A stretch of DNA of 64,000 nt, taken from positions 161,373 to 225,372 of the forward strand of contig CALLWB010000001.1 in the NCBI GenBank assembly GCA_938016265.1, read 5' to 3'. The notes beneath the pieces are model-generated. The model searched no databases and had not been told where the DNA came from. It saw only the letters and a program-made list of their open reading frames with translations. This DNA comes from an uncultured Saprospiraceae bacterium (GTDB lineage: Bacteria; Bacteroidota; Bacteroidia; Chitinophagales; Saprospiraceae). Shown here piece by piece: positions 1 to 11,970 of this stretch. The translations under genes and the position numbers were made by a program. The stretch's first letter is position 1; every line of letters begins with the position of its first letter.

Positions 1-2814
<2,814 letters not shown>

Positions 2815-2868
2815 TATAGGTGGTGAACTAATATATTCCTTCGTTGTTAACTATTACACAAAATATAA

Positions 2869-2901
2869 TTGCGCATTTTTAATTAATAATTCCTAAATTT
2901 G
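2869..2901 (+). promoter_or_regulatory. Bacteroidota-type promoter for sodA
   Basis: TAAATTTG at 2894-2901 matches the TAnnTTTG -7 box of Bacteroidota, with TTG at 2869-2871, 22 bases upstream, as a possible -33 element. It lies in the carB-sodA gap and predicts a leader of roughly 80 bases for sodA. Motif match only. Confidence 0.5.
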
Positions 2902-2987
2902 TGGCAAAATTAGCAAGGCAGTTGCTAGTGTCGTTTTTCAAGAAAGAGACTATCAATCGCCAATAAAACAATAAAAAAAGTAATACA

Positions 2988-3596
2988 ATGGCATTTAAAC
3001 TTCCTGATTTACCTTATGCGCACGATGCGTTAGAACCACATATCGACAAACAAACGATGGAAATCCACCACGGTAAACACCACAATGGATACACCACAAA
3101 ATTGAATGCAGCTATCGAAGGCACAGACCTTGCTGGAAAATCAATCGAAGATATTTTAGCAAACGTTTCTAAGCACTCTGGCGGAGTAAGAAACAATGGT
3201 GGTGGATTTTACAACCACTCTTTATTCTGGTCAGTAATGGGACCAAATGCAGGCGGAAACCCTTCAGGAGACCTTGGTGCAGCTATCGACAAAGCTTTTG
3301 GTTCATTCGATGCGTTCAAAGAACAATTTAGCACGGCTGCGAAAACTCGTTTTTGTTCAGGATGGGCTTGGTTGATCGTAAAAGGAGACGGCTCTTTAGC
3401 AGTTACATCTTCTCCAAACCAAGATAATCCTTTGATGGACATTGCTGAAGTAAAAGGAACACCAATCCTAGGACTAGATGTTTGGGAACACGCATACTAC
3501 CTCAACTACCAAAATCGCCGCCCTGACTATGTCGGTGCCTTTTTTAATGTAGTTAACTGGGATGCTGTAGCTAAACGATTTGCTGCTGCAAAATAG
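2988..3596 (+). CDS. sodA: Superoxide dismutase, Mn-type signature
   Basis: Converts superoxide to hydrogen peroxide and oxygen; cytoplasmic, with no signal peptide. At 202 residues it is full length for the Fe/Mn family. Metal ligands are visible as His27 (EIHHGKHH), His77 (FYNHSLFW), Asp164 and His168 (DVWEHAYY). The pattern GGG before FYNH, and Gln145 in PNQDNPLM, match the arrangement that favours manganese; Fe enzymes usually carry the active-site Gln in the earlier position. Metal use cannot be settled from sequence, and cambialistic enzymes exist. It is transcribed alone: its own promoter lies upstream and a strong terminator follows directly. Confidence 0.95.
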   Translation: MAFKLPDLPYAHDALEPHIDKQTMEIHHGKHHNGYTTKLNAAIEGTDLAGKSIEDILANVSKHSGGVRNNGGGFYNHSLFWSVMGPNAGGNPSGDLGAAIDKAFGSFDAFKEQFSTAAKTRFCSGWAWLIVKGDGSLAVTSSPNQDNPLMDIAEVKGTPILGLDVWEHAYYLNYQNRRPDYVGAFFNVVNWDAVAKRFAAAK

Positions 3597-3635
3597 AAAT
3601 ACATTATATTGTGAGAAGTGTTTTTAATGCTTCAC

Positions 3636-3679
3636 AAAAAGAAAGGCAGAGCAAATTCATGTTCTGCCTTTCTCTTTTT
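3636..3679 (+). terminator. Intrinsic terminator of sodA
   Basis: Inverted repeat with arms around GAAAGGCAGAGCA and TGTTCTGCCTTTC, a 6-base loop, an A-run before and a T-run after. It lies 40 bases after the sodA stop. Because it overlaps the upstream GTG-initiated extension of the next frame, it argues that the hydrolase gene starts at the later ATG (3693). Confidence 0.85.
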
Positions 3680-3692
3680 AAATCCATCCACC

Positions 3693-4691
3693 ATGAAATC
3701 GAAAAACGTAGGTAAGCGAATTCTGTCTTTCTTGGGATTATTTTTTATTGTGGTGTTTGGACTTCTGTTTTCCCAATATCATGGCGATATTCCAACCAAG
3801 GAAATGAAGGAGAAGTACACCAACTCCAAATCAAAATTTCTGGCCATGGACGGCATGGAGGTGCATTATCGAGACGAAGGGACAGGGAAGACGATTGTTC
3901 TCCTTCACGGAACAGCGGCATCATTGCATACCTGGGATGCCTGGACAACGGAATTGATTAAGAACGGATTTCGCGTGGTTCGTATGGACTTGCCTGCTTT
4001 TGGATTGACGGGGCCAAACAAGAGACACGATTATTCCATCAATCGATATGTTAAGTTTGTGAATGACTTCCTGAATGACTTGGATATCAAATCCTGTTAT
4101 CTGGTAGGCAACTCTCTGGGAGGCAGAATCGCTTGGAATTATGCGGCAGATTACCCGCAAAGGGTAGAAAAATTAGTGCTCTTGGATGCTAGTGGATTCG
4201 AAATTCTAAATCAGGATGGCAGCAAGAAAAACCCTCCTTTAGCATTTCAATTGGCGCAGTCTCCATTGTTAAGTTGGGCGGTTCGGTACTTCACTCCCAA
4301 ATTTTTAGTCCGTAAAAGTCTGAAAGAGGTAATGGCTGATGACCGCCTGGTTACTGACAAGTTGGTCAAACGATACCATGATTTTATGCTTCGTGAAGGC
4401 AATCGGGCAGCGTTTATTGCTCGTGTCAATTTAAATTATGAAGATCAAACAGAAAAACTGAAGAAGATAAATACACCGACGTTGATACAGTGGGGCATGC
4501 TGGACGAGTGGGTGCCGCTAGTGTGTGCGTATCAATTTGATAAAGCTTTACCGAACTCACAGCTAGTCATTTATGATGACTTAGGGCATATACCCATGGA
4601 GGAAGACCCACAGCGGACAGTTCGCGATGTTCTTGAGTTTGTGAAGACTCCTCTTGTCCTTTCACCAGAGATTCAACTCAACAAACGATAA
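3693..4691 (+). CDS. Alpha/beta hydrolase with N-terminal membrane anchor
   Basis: Alpha/beta-hydrolase fold enzyme of unknown substrate, 332 residues. Residues 9-28 form one hydrophobic segment, so the catalytic domain probably sits outside the inner membrane. The oxyanion loop is VLLHGTAAS; the nucleophile is Ser141 in VGNSLGG, the acid is Asp271 in GMLDEW and the base is His299 in LGHIPMEEDP, giving a complete triad. The start at 3693 is chosen because the possible GTG start at 3618 lies inside the sodA terminator. The family includes esterases, haloalkane dehalogenase-like and epoxide-hydrolase-like members, and nothing seen here decides among them. A 65-base gap separates it from the next gene. 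Confidence 0.9.
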   Translation: MKSKNVGKRILSFLGLFFIVVFGLLFSQYHGDIPTKEMKEKYTNSKSKFLAMDGMEVHYRDEGTGKTIVLLHGTAASLHTWDAWTTELIKNGFRVVRMDLPAFGLTGPNKRHDYSINRYVKFVNDFLNDLDIKSCYLVGNSLGGRIAWNYAADYPQRVEKLVLLDASGFEILNQDGSKKNPPLAFQLAQSPLLSWAVRYFTPKFLVRKSLKEVMADDRLVTDKLVKRYHDFMLREGNRAAFIARVNLNYEDQTEKLKKINTPTLIQWGMLDEWVPLVCAYQFDKALPNSQLVIYDDLGHIPMEEDPQRTVRDVLEFVKTPLVLSPEIQLNKR

Positions 4692-4756
4692 AATTTAATA
4701 GGAAGGGAACTTATATTTTAATAAATCTTGTTATATTTCTATCTATTATTCATTTT

Positions 4757-5194
4757 ATGCTACCTAAAGACAAAGAAATATTAAACTTGCTTGCGAAAGA
4801 AGACTATGAAGGCGCAATGACTTTGTATGCTTTCAAGTATGAGGTTGGAGAAATTCAAGCAAAGGCTGTCGTACAAAGCTATCTGTCGAGTCATGAGGAA
4901 GAACTAAAAGAGCAACGCAAACTAATCAAGGAGTCCGCACACAAAAACGAAAAACTAGAATTGGAAGTATTGACAGAAATAAATGAAGGAAAATTGAATA
5001 AGGCGGTCCAACTCTACCAACAACATTATGGATGTTCAATACAAGAGGCGCAGATGTCTGTAGAACAAATTCGCCGAGAGCATTTCCCAGACTTTTCTTC
5101 CCTGTCTCTAAGAGATCAACTTTTATCCCGCCGCTATTGGATGGTGGCAATTGGTTTAGTCTTGCTTCTTCTTTTGTTTAAGTATATCTATTAA
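4757..5194 (+). CDS. Small tail-anchored protein with two L7/L12-like motifs
   Basis: No named family recognised. The 145-residue protein contains two similar helical segments, about residues 7-43 and 70-106. Each has a short acidic lead, then an A-x-x-LY core and a conserved EA/QAK-like helix (KAVQLYQQHYGCSIQEAQ in the second). This resembles the ligand-binding motif of the ribosomal L7/L12 C-terminal domain, which also occurs in other small bacterial proteins. Residues 127-143 are a C-terminal transmembrane helix with only a few residues after it, so the repeats face the cytoplasm. It ends four bases before the AI-2E transporter gene, so the two are very likely co-transcribed. L7/L12 resemblance is judged by eye. 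Confidence 0.7.
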   Translation: MLPKDKEILNLLAKEDYEGAMTLYAFKYEVGEIQAKAVVQSYLSSHEEELKEQRKLIKESAHKNEKLELEVLTEINEGKLNKAVQLYQQHYGCSIQEAQMSVEQIRREHFPDFSSLSLRDQLLSRRYWMVAIGLVLLLLLFKYIY

Positions 5195-5198
5195 AACT

Positions 5199-6323
5199 AT
5201 GGCCATTTTTAAAAACAAGACCAATAGGAATATTCTGATATTAATTGGGGTGTTGATTTTTTGTTTGATTGTCTATTACTTTTCAGATATTTTTTCTTGG
5301 ATTGTAATTTCGTGGGTGCTTTCGCTTGTCGGACAGCCGCTCATGGGTTTTCTGCAAAAGTTAAAAATTGGCAAATTCCGACTGGGCCCTAATGTCAGTG
5401 CGATTATTACCCTGTTTAGTTTTTTCTTTATCCTTTTTGCCTTTTTTGCCCTGTTTGCGCCCTTGGTATTTCACCAGGCACAGAACCTCGCGAATGTAGA
5501 CTACAGTGCCATCGCAAAAAGCCTCGAGGTCCCAATTGGGGAGTTTACAAAACAACTTGCCGATTTAGGTTTGATCAGTGCATCAGACAACTCCATCACC
5601 CAAGACTTGAAGGAGAATCTATTCAGTAAGTTTAGCCCTTCCCAGTTGACTGGTTTTTTAGGGACGGTGATTGGAGCAACCAGCAATTTGGTTATCTCGT
5701 TTTTCTCCATTGTTTTTATCACCTTCTTTTTTCTTAAAGACCAGGGACTCTTTATGCAAGCTCTTTTGGTGGTTACTCCAAATGAGTACGAGGAGGAAAT
5801 AAAGAATATTGTCAAGGATTCTATTCGATTGCTGACCAGATATTTTGGCGGCATCGTCATTCAAGTTACGATCATTACCATCTATTTGTCGGTCGTGTTG
5901 GGTATTGTTGGTGTGCCGAGCGCCTTGCTTATTGCCTTTTTTGCCGCACTCATCAATGTGATACCGTATGTTGGGCCAATGATTGGCGGGACGTTCGGAA
6001 TTTTTATTGCGATTTCTTCCAACTTGGATGCTGATTTTTATTCGGTAATGTTGCCTATGATTTTAAAATTAGTTGCGGTATTTGCAAGTATGCAGATGTT
6101 GGATAATTTTCTAGTACAACCCTATATTTTTTCTAATAGTGTAATGGCGCACCCGCTGGAAATTTTCATAATAATACTGGTTGGTGCAAAACTGGGAGGA
6201 GTCCCTGGGATGGTGCTCGCCATTCCTGTCTACACCATAGTCCGAGTAGTAGCGAGCGTGTTCCTCAGCGAGTTCAAAGTCGTCAAAAAGCTGACAGAAG
6301 GCATAAAAGAACCCGTCGTCTGA
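5199..6323 (+). CDS. AI-2E family transporter (PerM/YdiK-like permease)
   Basis: 374-residue polytopic inner-membrane protein with about eight hydrophobic segments: two near the N-terminus, one pair around residues 65-95, then five in the second half. The conserved region with PSALLIAFFAALINVIPYVGP, the family's PYVGP signature, is present, as is the later VQPYIFSNSVMAHPLEIF segment. The family is named after the E. coli AI-2 exporter TqsA, but most members move other substrates or act as sodium/proton antiporters, so the substrate is open. Middle gene of a probable three-gene operon with the small tail-anchored protein (4-base gap) and the SET protein (25-base gap). Confidence 0.88.
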   Translation: MAIFKNKTNRNILILIGVLIFCLIVYYFSDIFSWIVISWVLSLVGQPLMGFLQKLKIGKFRLGPNVSAIITLFSFFFILFAFFALFAPLVFHQAQNLANVDYSAIAKSLEVPIGEFTKQLADLGLISASDNSITQDLKENLFSKFSPSQLTGFLGTVIGATSNLVISFFSIVFITFFFLKDQGLFMQALLVVTPNEYEEEIKNIVKDSIRLLTRYFGGIVIQVTIITIYLSVVLGIVGVPSALLIAFFAALINVIPYVGPMIGGTFGIFIAISSNLDADFYSVMLPMILKLVAVFASMQMLDNFLVQPYIFSNSVMAHPLEIFIIILVGAKLGGVPGMVLAIPVYTIVRVVASVFLSEFKVVKKLTEGIKEPVV

Positions 6324-6348
6324 CGACAATAAATCAAAATACAACGTC

Positions 6349-6744
6349 ATGTTGATGACCCAATTGCCACACCTATACATTGTCCAGCACCCTCAAAAAG
6401 GGCGCAGTGTGCACTGCGCAGAGGACATTCCTAGCGGCACAGACATTGAGCTTTGCAGTTTGATTATTCTTTCTGCGAAGGACACCAAAGTGATCCACCA
6501 AACCAGTCTGCATGACTATTATTTTGATTGGGAATCTGAACATGGAGCATCGGCAATAGCATTGGGTTATGGCTCCTTGTACAATCACTCTTCTACTCCA
6601 AACGCTGTGGTAGAAAGCATGCCTGAAGATCGCGAAATCAAAATTGTCGCACTCAAAGATATTCCAGCAGGAGACGAAATCACCATCAACTACCAAGGAG
6701 GATCCAAGGACGAAACCTATCAAATTTGGTTTGACGAATATTAA
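6349..6744 (+). CDS. SET domain-containing protein
   Basis: A compact 131-residue protein consisting almost only of a SET domain, the fold of SAM-dependent protein lysine methyltransferases. Visible motifs are KGRSVHCAEDIPSGT near residues 17-31, GYGSLYNHSSTPNA near 73-86 with the conserved Asn79-His80 pair, and GDEITINY with the C-terminal tyrosine (Tyr115). No pre-SET or post-SET cysteines are seen. ATGs occur at 6349 and 6355; either could be used. Bacterial mini-SET proteins are widespread, but their targets are mostly unknown. Downstream it converges with the DUF1761 gene. Confidence 0.85.
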   Translation: MLMTQLPHLYIVQHPQKGRSVHCAEDIPSGTDIELCSLIILSAKDTKVIHQTSLHDYYFDWESEHGASAIALGYGSLYNHSSTPNAVVESMPEDREIKIVALKDIPAGDEITINYQGGSKDETYQIWFDEY

Positions 6745-6789
6745 ACCTATGGATCAGGCGATAAGTTTCCAGAGTGTTAGAAATCGCGT

Positions 6790-7191
6790 TTATCCTAGAT
6801 TAATAGCTCCAAGCACACCGCCCATCAAACACATAAATAGAAAAACATAACCAGCATCAATCAAGTACAATTTTAAGGACTTCAATTGATACAAATAGTT
6901 AATAGTCACAGCAGGAATGGCATAAAGCAAGCTTGATAATCCACCATGAAAAGCACCGTGCACAAAGGTTTGCTCTTCAGGAGTATGCAGATTTACTATA
7001 AAGTTGATACCAAATGCAATAATGCACATCATAAGAAATGCAAGTCCATGTGTTCTCAACATACTAGACTGTGCCTGCTCGTCTGTAATACCGGTTTCTG
7101 CTTGCCAAGCTTTGCCAAACAAAACGGTGTACCAAGCAAAACCTAACATAAAGGCAGCCACTGCTGCAATTAAAATTTCTAAATAAGCCAT
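6790..7191 (-). CDS. DUF1761 family membrane protein
   Basis: 133 residues with four hydrophobic helices (about 5-25, 48-68, 80-100 and 110-130). The first ends in GFAWYTVLFGKAWQ, the W-Y-x-x-x-F-G-x-x-W pattern of DUF1761 proteins. Function of the family is unknown; it is predicted to lie in the inner membrane. Single gene on the minus strand, converging on the SET gene. Confidence 0.8.
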   Translation of the reverse strand: MAYLEILIAAVAAFMLGFAWYTVLFGKAWQAETGITDEQAQSSMLRTHGLAFLMMCIIAFGINFIVNLHTPEEQTFVHGAFHGGLSSLLYAIPAVTINYLYQLKSLKLYLIDAGYVFLFMCLMGGVLGAINLG

Positions 7192-7550
7192 ACGATGATT
7201 CTTTTTGTGTGAAAAATATCAAAATTGCTGAGTTGGGAATTTATGCGTCCAATGTACAAAAAATAAAAAAAATATCACTCCCAATTCAAACTACCCCGAA
7301 ATAAATATTTTAATAAAATAGATTAAACGGAGTGATTTGTTGAATTTTGAGTTAATGAATTCATTTCAAATCTTTTATATAAGATGGAGGTGTATTCATG
7401 TTCGGTTTTTGCAATTTTAGCCCCTAAAAATGGATCAAAAAAAAAGACGGTCTTTGCAACATTGTGATTGATTCTATTTAAATTAGAACATATTTTAATT
7501 AGCGGAAGCCCCCCCTTTTTTGTCTGCTGATCTACCCCAAAAAAACAAAC
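7192..7550. other. Intergenic stretch, no gene seen
   Basis: AT-rich gap between two divergent genes (DUF1761 on minus, acylphosphatase on plus). It should hold both promoters, but no clear TAnnTTTG box was found. A run of C residues followed by T residues (7507-7521) precedes acyP. Confidence 0.5.
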
Positions 7551-7820
7551 ATGAAAGTGATCACAATTAAAGTGTTCGGGCTTGTACATGGTGTATGGTT
7601 TCGAGCTTCTACCCAACAAAAAGCTATTGAGCTTGGAGTTTGCGGCACCGTCCAAAATATGGAGGATGGTACGGTATTAATTACAGCAGAGGGTAAAGAG
7701 TCTGCTTTAGAAAAACTAGTGGAATGGTGCCGAACAGGTCCTCCAAAAGCAAAAGTGGAGGATTTGCTCATTCAAAATGACGATAAGGGCGGTTTCAAGG
7801 ATTTTATTATTCTACGATAA
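7551..7820 (+). CDS. acyP: Acylphosphatase
   Basis: 89 residues, the normal size for this small enzyme, which hydrolyses the carboxyl-phosphate bond of acyl phosphates. The phosphate-binding loop is GLVHGVWFRAST, with Arg18 as the phosphate-binding arginine (family pattern G-x-V-Q-G-V-x-F-R; His replaces the usual Gln). The catalytic Asn lies in VQNMEDGTV, matching the family's RNxxDGxV. It stands alone on the plus strand. Confidence 0.93.
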   Translation: MKVITIKVFGLVHGVWFRASTQQKAIELGVCGTVQNMEDGTVLITAEGKESALEKLVEWCRTGPPKAKVEDLLIQNDDKGGFKDFIILR

Positions 7821-8063
7821 ATTTTTTATTGTAAATTTTCCTATCTGAAAAAACCAAAGATAAGACTCTAAATGCAGTGTTTTCTTGCTTTTACAGCTAT
7901 CTATAACATAAAAACTTTAGTCCTCAGCCCCCCCCTTTAAAAAATTTCCTTCCAGTAAAGATGACAGTTTTATATCTTTTCCGTCATAATAACAGCCTGC
8001 TATTCAATGGTAAGTGAATCACGGGCGCCAGATTTTCCATGCTACTCCCCCAGAATAGACATA

Positions 8064-8071
8064 TAAATTTG
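8064..8071 (+). promoter_or_regulatory. Possible -7 promoter box
   Basis: TAAATTTG matches TAnnTTTG and lies 37 bases before the start of the T9SS protein at 8109. No good -33 TTTG is seen at the right distance, so support is modest. Confidence 0.35.
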
Positions 8072-8108
8072 TTATATTTATGCACTATTACCATCTAATC
8101 TTAATATC

Positions 8109-10616
8109 ATGAAGCGATCTACCCAAGCCCTAGTTGTTCTTTTGATCTCTCTTGTCAGTTTTAATTTATCTAGCCAGACAATTTGGGAGGACAAAGAAGA
8201 AGCAGCAATCCATCAAGAAGAAAGGGCTATAGTCCCTAGCCAGTATCGTACGTTAACACTTGATTTCCCAATCTTGAAATCAACCCTCCTTGCAGCTCCA
8301 TCTGAAGCACAAACAAAAGCGGAAAGGTCTACAGCGATAATTACTTTGCCATTGCCAGATGGTTCTTTACAAGCGTTTAGATTTGTGGAGTCTTCAGTAA
8401 TGCATCCTGTTTTAGCAGCGAAGTATTCTCAGATAACAACGTTTCTTGGTATTGGAGTAGACAACCCAACTGCCCTTATCAGAATGGACCTCACGCCCAA
8501 CGGATTTCATGCTGTAATCGCCAATAACCAGGGAATGATCTACATCGATCCTTACCATAAAATTGCAGATGAGCATTACGTTAGTTACCATAAAAAAGAC
8601 TTCACGGCTCTAGAAACCCACTTGGCAGAAATCTGTCAAGTAGTAGACAGCAACCCTCCATCGAATGACTGGCGGGTCGGCCCCAACAATCCAAATGGAG
8701 AGGAGTTGGCCATCTACAGACTTGCGCTTGCCGCCACAGGCGAATACACTGCCTACAACGGAGGAACGGTCCTAGGAGCAATTGCAGCTATGGTCTCAGG
8801 GCTCAATAGGATAAATCTGATTTTCGAACGAGATCTTGCAATCCGATTGACATTAATAGCTAACAATGACTTACTTGTTTATACCGACCCCGCTACCGAC
8901 CCTTATTCCAACGGCAATTCCAGCACAATGATTATTGAAAACCACAACAATATCACAGCGACCATCGGTGTTGCCAATTTTGATGTCGGACACTTGTTGG
9001 CTACTGCTGGAGGTGGACTAGCCCAACAACAAGGTCCTTGCAGAACTACCATAAAAGGAATGGGTGTCACCGCGACAAGTCCTCCCAACAATGATCCGTA
9101 TTATATCGATTTTGTAGCCCATCAATTGGGCCATCAATTTGGCGCTAGTCATACCTTCAATGGCACTTCTGGATCTTGCAATGGCAATCGGAATTCGTCT
9201 ACAGCTTATGAACCTGGCAGCGGGACCACAATTATGGGATATGCAGGTATCTGTGGCGCACACAACATTCAAAACAACAGCGGGGCTTATTTTTCAAAAA
9301 CTAGCTTCGACCAAATTATTGCCTATTCTAGGTATAATGCCGGATATGCTTGTGCTGCCAAATTTTCTACAACCAACGTTGTTCCTATTGCCGACGCTGG
9401 TGCCAGTGGATTTTATATCCCGAAAGAAACTCCTTTTACGCTTACAGGGTCTGCAATTGACCCAGATGTCGCAGCAAACCTTACTTATTGTTGGGAACAA
9501 AATAACCTAGGACCTGCGGGGGACCCGAATGCTCCAGTTGGCTCGGCGCCCATATTTAGATCTTTCGTGCCTTCCAGCTCTGCTAGTAGAACATTTCCGC
9601 GAATCTCTGACCTGGTCAACAACACGCAGACTTTTGGTGAGCTGCTACCCTCTTATGCTAGAACACTGGACTTTTGCCTGACGGTACGAGATAACCAATC
9701 AAGCGGTGGTGGGGTAGATTGGGATTGTATTTCTTTTGATGTGGTGGATGACGGACCGTTTGAAGTACTTTATCCAAATAATAACGAAATCTGGAGTAGC
9801 GGTTTTGTAGAAGGCGTCAACTGGGCTGTTGCGAATACCAATCAAGCGCCTGTCAACTGCGCAACTGTAGATATTCTATTATCGGTTGATGGTGGACAAA
9901 CGTACACTTATTTGCTTGCTGACAATGTACCAAATGATGGCTATGAACCGATTATTGTTCCAGCAATCATCAGCAACACCGTTCGACTAAAAATAGCCTG
10001 CTCAGATAATATATTCTTTGACATTTCTAATACCAATTTGACCATTATTCCTACACTTCTGGACACAGAATTATTGGATTTTTCTGGCGAATTAAAAGAT
10101 AATGCCGTTCATTTAGCCTGGACAACAGCATCTGAAGAAAATACCAGAGGTTTTGAGGTGGAAGCCAGACAAAAGAATGGACAATTCGAAAATTATGGTT
10201 TTGTCAGAAGTAAAGGAAATACAGAAAACGGGCATTCTTATGATTTTAATACTCCTAGGTTGTCTTCTGGAGTTTATTATTTCCGATTGAAGATACTAGA
10301 TCAGGATGGATCCTATTTTTATAGTGAATTGATTGCTGTTGATGTTCCAGAAACCGACTACCGTTTTATGCTTTATCCGAATCCGGCAAAGGATGTCTTG
10401 AATATAGAGCTAAAAACTGAAAATCTAGACGGTGCATTGCTTAGTATTTATAATGCATCTGGGCATATTTCCTATCAAGAAAGAATTAGGTCACTAGACA
10501 ACGGGTGGCATTTATTGACATTCGACGTAAGTCGATTATCTCCTGGCATATATTTCTACCAACTGCTGGATAACAACCAGTTACTGGAAGAAAGCGGAAG
10601 ACTTACCATTGAATAG
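8109..10616 (+). CDS. T9SS-exported reprolysin-like protein with Glu-to-Gln change in the zinc motif
   Basis: 835-residue secreted protein. Residues 1-23 are a Sec signal peptide; an N-terminal region of about 180 residues resembles a metalloprotease propeptide. Then comes a reprolysin-like (M12B type) domain with HQLGHQFGASH at residues 338-348: the three zinc ligands His338, His342 and His348 are present, but the catalytic Glu339 is Gln (CAA at 9123-9125). Family members in Bacteroidota normally read HEIGHQFGASH. A Cys-rich PGSGTTIMGYAGICG segment (Met-turn region) follows. After it come PKD/Ig-like regions from about residue 428, then a C-terminal T9SS type A sorting domain (LYPNPAKDVLNIELK through the final SPGIYFYQL). 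It is probably anchored or released at the cell surface. Either catalytically dead or unusual. Confidence 0.88.
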   Translation: MKRSTQALVVLLISLVSFNLSSQTIWEDKEEAAIHQEERAIVPSQYRTLTLDFPILKSTLLAAPSEAQTKAERSTAIITLPLPDGSLQAFRFVESSVMHPVLAAKYSQITTFLGIGVDNPTALIRMDLTPNGFHAVIANNQGMIYIDPYHKIADEHYVSYHKKDFTALETHLAEICQVVDSNPPSNDWRVGPNNPNGEELAIYRLALAATGEYTAYNGGTVLGAIAAMVSGLNRINLIFERDLAIRLTLIANNDLLVYTDPATDPYSNGNSSTMIIENHNNITATIGVANFDVGHLLATAGGGLAQQQGPCRTTIKGMGVTATSPPNNDPYYIDFVAHQLGHQFGASHTFNGTSGSCNGNRNSSTAYEPGSGTTIMGYAGICGAHNIQNNSGAYFSKTSFDQIIAYSRYNAGYACAAKFSTTNVVPIADAGASGFYIPKETPFTLTGSAIDPDVAANLTYCWEQNNLGPAGDPNAPVGSAPIFRSFVPSSSASRTFPRISDLVNNTQTFGELLPSYARTLDFCLTVRDNQSSGGGVDWDCISFDVVDDGPFEVLYPNNNEIWSSGFVEGVNWAVANTNQAPVNCATVDILLSVDGGQTYTYLLADNVPNDGYEPIIVPAIISNTVRLKIACSDNIFFDISNTNLTIIPTLLDTELLDFSGELKDNAVHLAWTTASEENTRGFEVEARQKNGQFENYGFVRSKGNTENGHSYDFNTPRLSSGVYYFRLKILDQDGSYFYSELIAVDVPETDYRFMLYPNPAKDVLNIELKTENLDGALLSIYNASGHISYQERIRSLDNGWHLLTFDVSRLSPGIYFYQLLDNNQLLEESGRLTIE

Positions 10617-10864
10617 TAGAAAGTAGTTGCTGAGCCGGCACACCAGTAGAAAGTAGAACGACTTTTTAATAGGATACTCCCCTACACCTGATGCTTTGCT
10701 TCGATTACCTTCTATTAGAGCTGCTCACATTCAAGCAGCTTAGCCGAGCCTAAAGGTACATTCTTGTGCTCAATTTTCGAGTACGACATAATGCGACAAA
10801 AATATGTATGGATTTAGGATTATTCCTTATTTGTTTTGTAATTTTCCACCCACAATTCAAACCA

Positions 10865-11803
10865 ATGAAGGAGGAATCGATTCTTGTAACTGGTGCCGGC
10901 GGACAAATAGGAACCGAGCTGGTAGAGGCACTTAGCAAACGTTATGAAAAGGTATATCCTGCAGACATCCGCCTACCTAACCATCCTACAAAAAACTTTA
11001 TTCAGCTCGACGTTTTGGACAAACCCAGAATGGAAGAAGCAATTAGCGATCTGAAAATTTCCCAAGTATATCACCTCGCAGCGATCCTTTCCGCTAAGGG
11101 AGAACAAAACCCAATGCTGGCATGGGAAGTCAACTTCAAAGGCACCTTGAATGTACTGGAAATTGCTGCTGAGAAAAAACTAAATAGAGTATTCTGCCCA
11201 AGCAGTATCGCTGTTTTCGGACCCAATACACCGAGTGTCAATACGCCACAACACACGATCACCGATCCGACAACGATCTATGGCGTGACGAAACTGGCAG
11301 GAGAGCGATGGTGTGTACATTATTTTCAAAAGCGGGGGGTGGATGTTCGTAGCTTGCGTTATCCTGGATTGATTGGTTATAAGACGATGCCTGGTGGTGG
11401 GACAACTGATTATGCAGTGGAAATTTTTCATGAAGCCCTCAAGAACAACCATTACACAAGCTACATTGCACCTGACACCAGAATGCCCATGATGTTTATG
11501 CCAGACGCCATCCGTGCTACTTTAAACTTGATGGAGGCTCCCACAGAACAAATCACTATCCGATCTTCTTACAACGTTGCCGGCGTCAACTTCACACCAA
11601 GAGAACTCAGTGCTGCCATAAAAAAACAACTTCCAGACTTCAACATTGACTATCAACCGGATTTCCGTGATTTGATAGCGCAGAGTTGGCCTTCTAGTTT
11701 GGACGATAGCGCTGCTGCTAATGATTGGGGATGGAAACCCGCCTACGATTTAGAGAAAATGGTAAAGGAGATGCTTTTGCAATTGCAAGCTAAATTGGTT
11801 TAG
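10865..11803 (+). CDS. NAD-dependent epimerase family, probable L-threonine 3-dehydrogenase (SDR type)
   Basis: 312 residues, extended short-chain dehydrogenase fold. The NAD-binding motif GAGGQIG is at 10-16, the catalytic pair is Tyr139 and Lys143 (YGVTK), and Ser113-Ser114 precede it. The downstream pattern with RYPGLI, GGGTTDYAVEIF, the MPDAI segment and the C-terminal SSLDDSAAANDWGWKP matches the SDR-type threonine dehydrogenases known from Flavobacterium and Trypanosoma, which convert L-threonine to 2-amino-3-ketobutyrate. ATG at 10865 is chosen because the 33-residue upstream extension (from 10766) is not family-like. Alternative: another sugar-nucleotide epimerase-like SDR. Confidence 0.8.
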   Translation: MKEESILVTGAGGQIGTELVEALSKRYEKVYPADIRLPNHPTKNFIQLDVLDKPRMEEAISDLKISQVYHLAAILSAKGEQNPMLAWEVNFKGTLNVLEIAAEKKLNRVFCPSSIAVFGPNTPSVNTPQHTITDPTTIYGVTKLAGERWCVHYFQKRGVDVRSLRYPGLIGYKTMPGGGTTDYAVEIFHEALKNNHYTSYIAPDTRMPMMFMPDAIRATLNLMEAPTEQITIRSSYNVAGVNFTPRELSAAIKKQLPDFNIDYQPDFRDLIAQSWPSSLDDSAAANDWGWKPAYDLEKMVKEMLLQLQAKLV

Positions 11804-11934
11804 GGACGTTCGTTTCCGATAATAAGCTTATCAACGATTAGTAATGAAAAAATTGAAGAACAATCTTTGAGGGTTTCTGCATCCTTCAAAGGACTTGAAA
11901 TGTTACCGAAACCCTTCGGAAGGAGGATTAAAAA

Positions 11935-11966
11935 AAAAACCTCGAAGATAAATCTTCGAGGTTTTT
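11935..11966 (-). terminator. Intrinsic terminator for tRNA-Asn (possibly bidirectional)
   Basis: Perfect inverted repeat AACCTCGAAGA / TCTTCGAGGTT with a TAAA loop. Read on the minus strand, the direction of the tRNA, it ends in a run of T residues (the A-run at 11930-11939 on plus). Confidence 0.85.
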
Positions 11967-11970
11967 GAAG

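Noticed and set aside
3618..3692. GTG-initiated N-terminal extension of the alpha/beta hydrolase
   Set aside because: It runs through the sodA terminator; the membrane-anchor start at 3693 is better.
7323..7655. 110-codon minus-strand frame overlapping acyP
   Set aside because: AT-driven, no protein-like features, overlaps a solid gene.
9139..9510. 123-codon plus-strand frame inside the T9SS protein gene
   Set aside because: Shadow of the real gene in another frame; Leu/Pro-rich noise.
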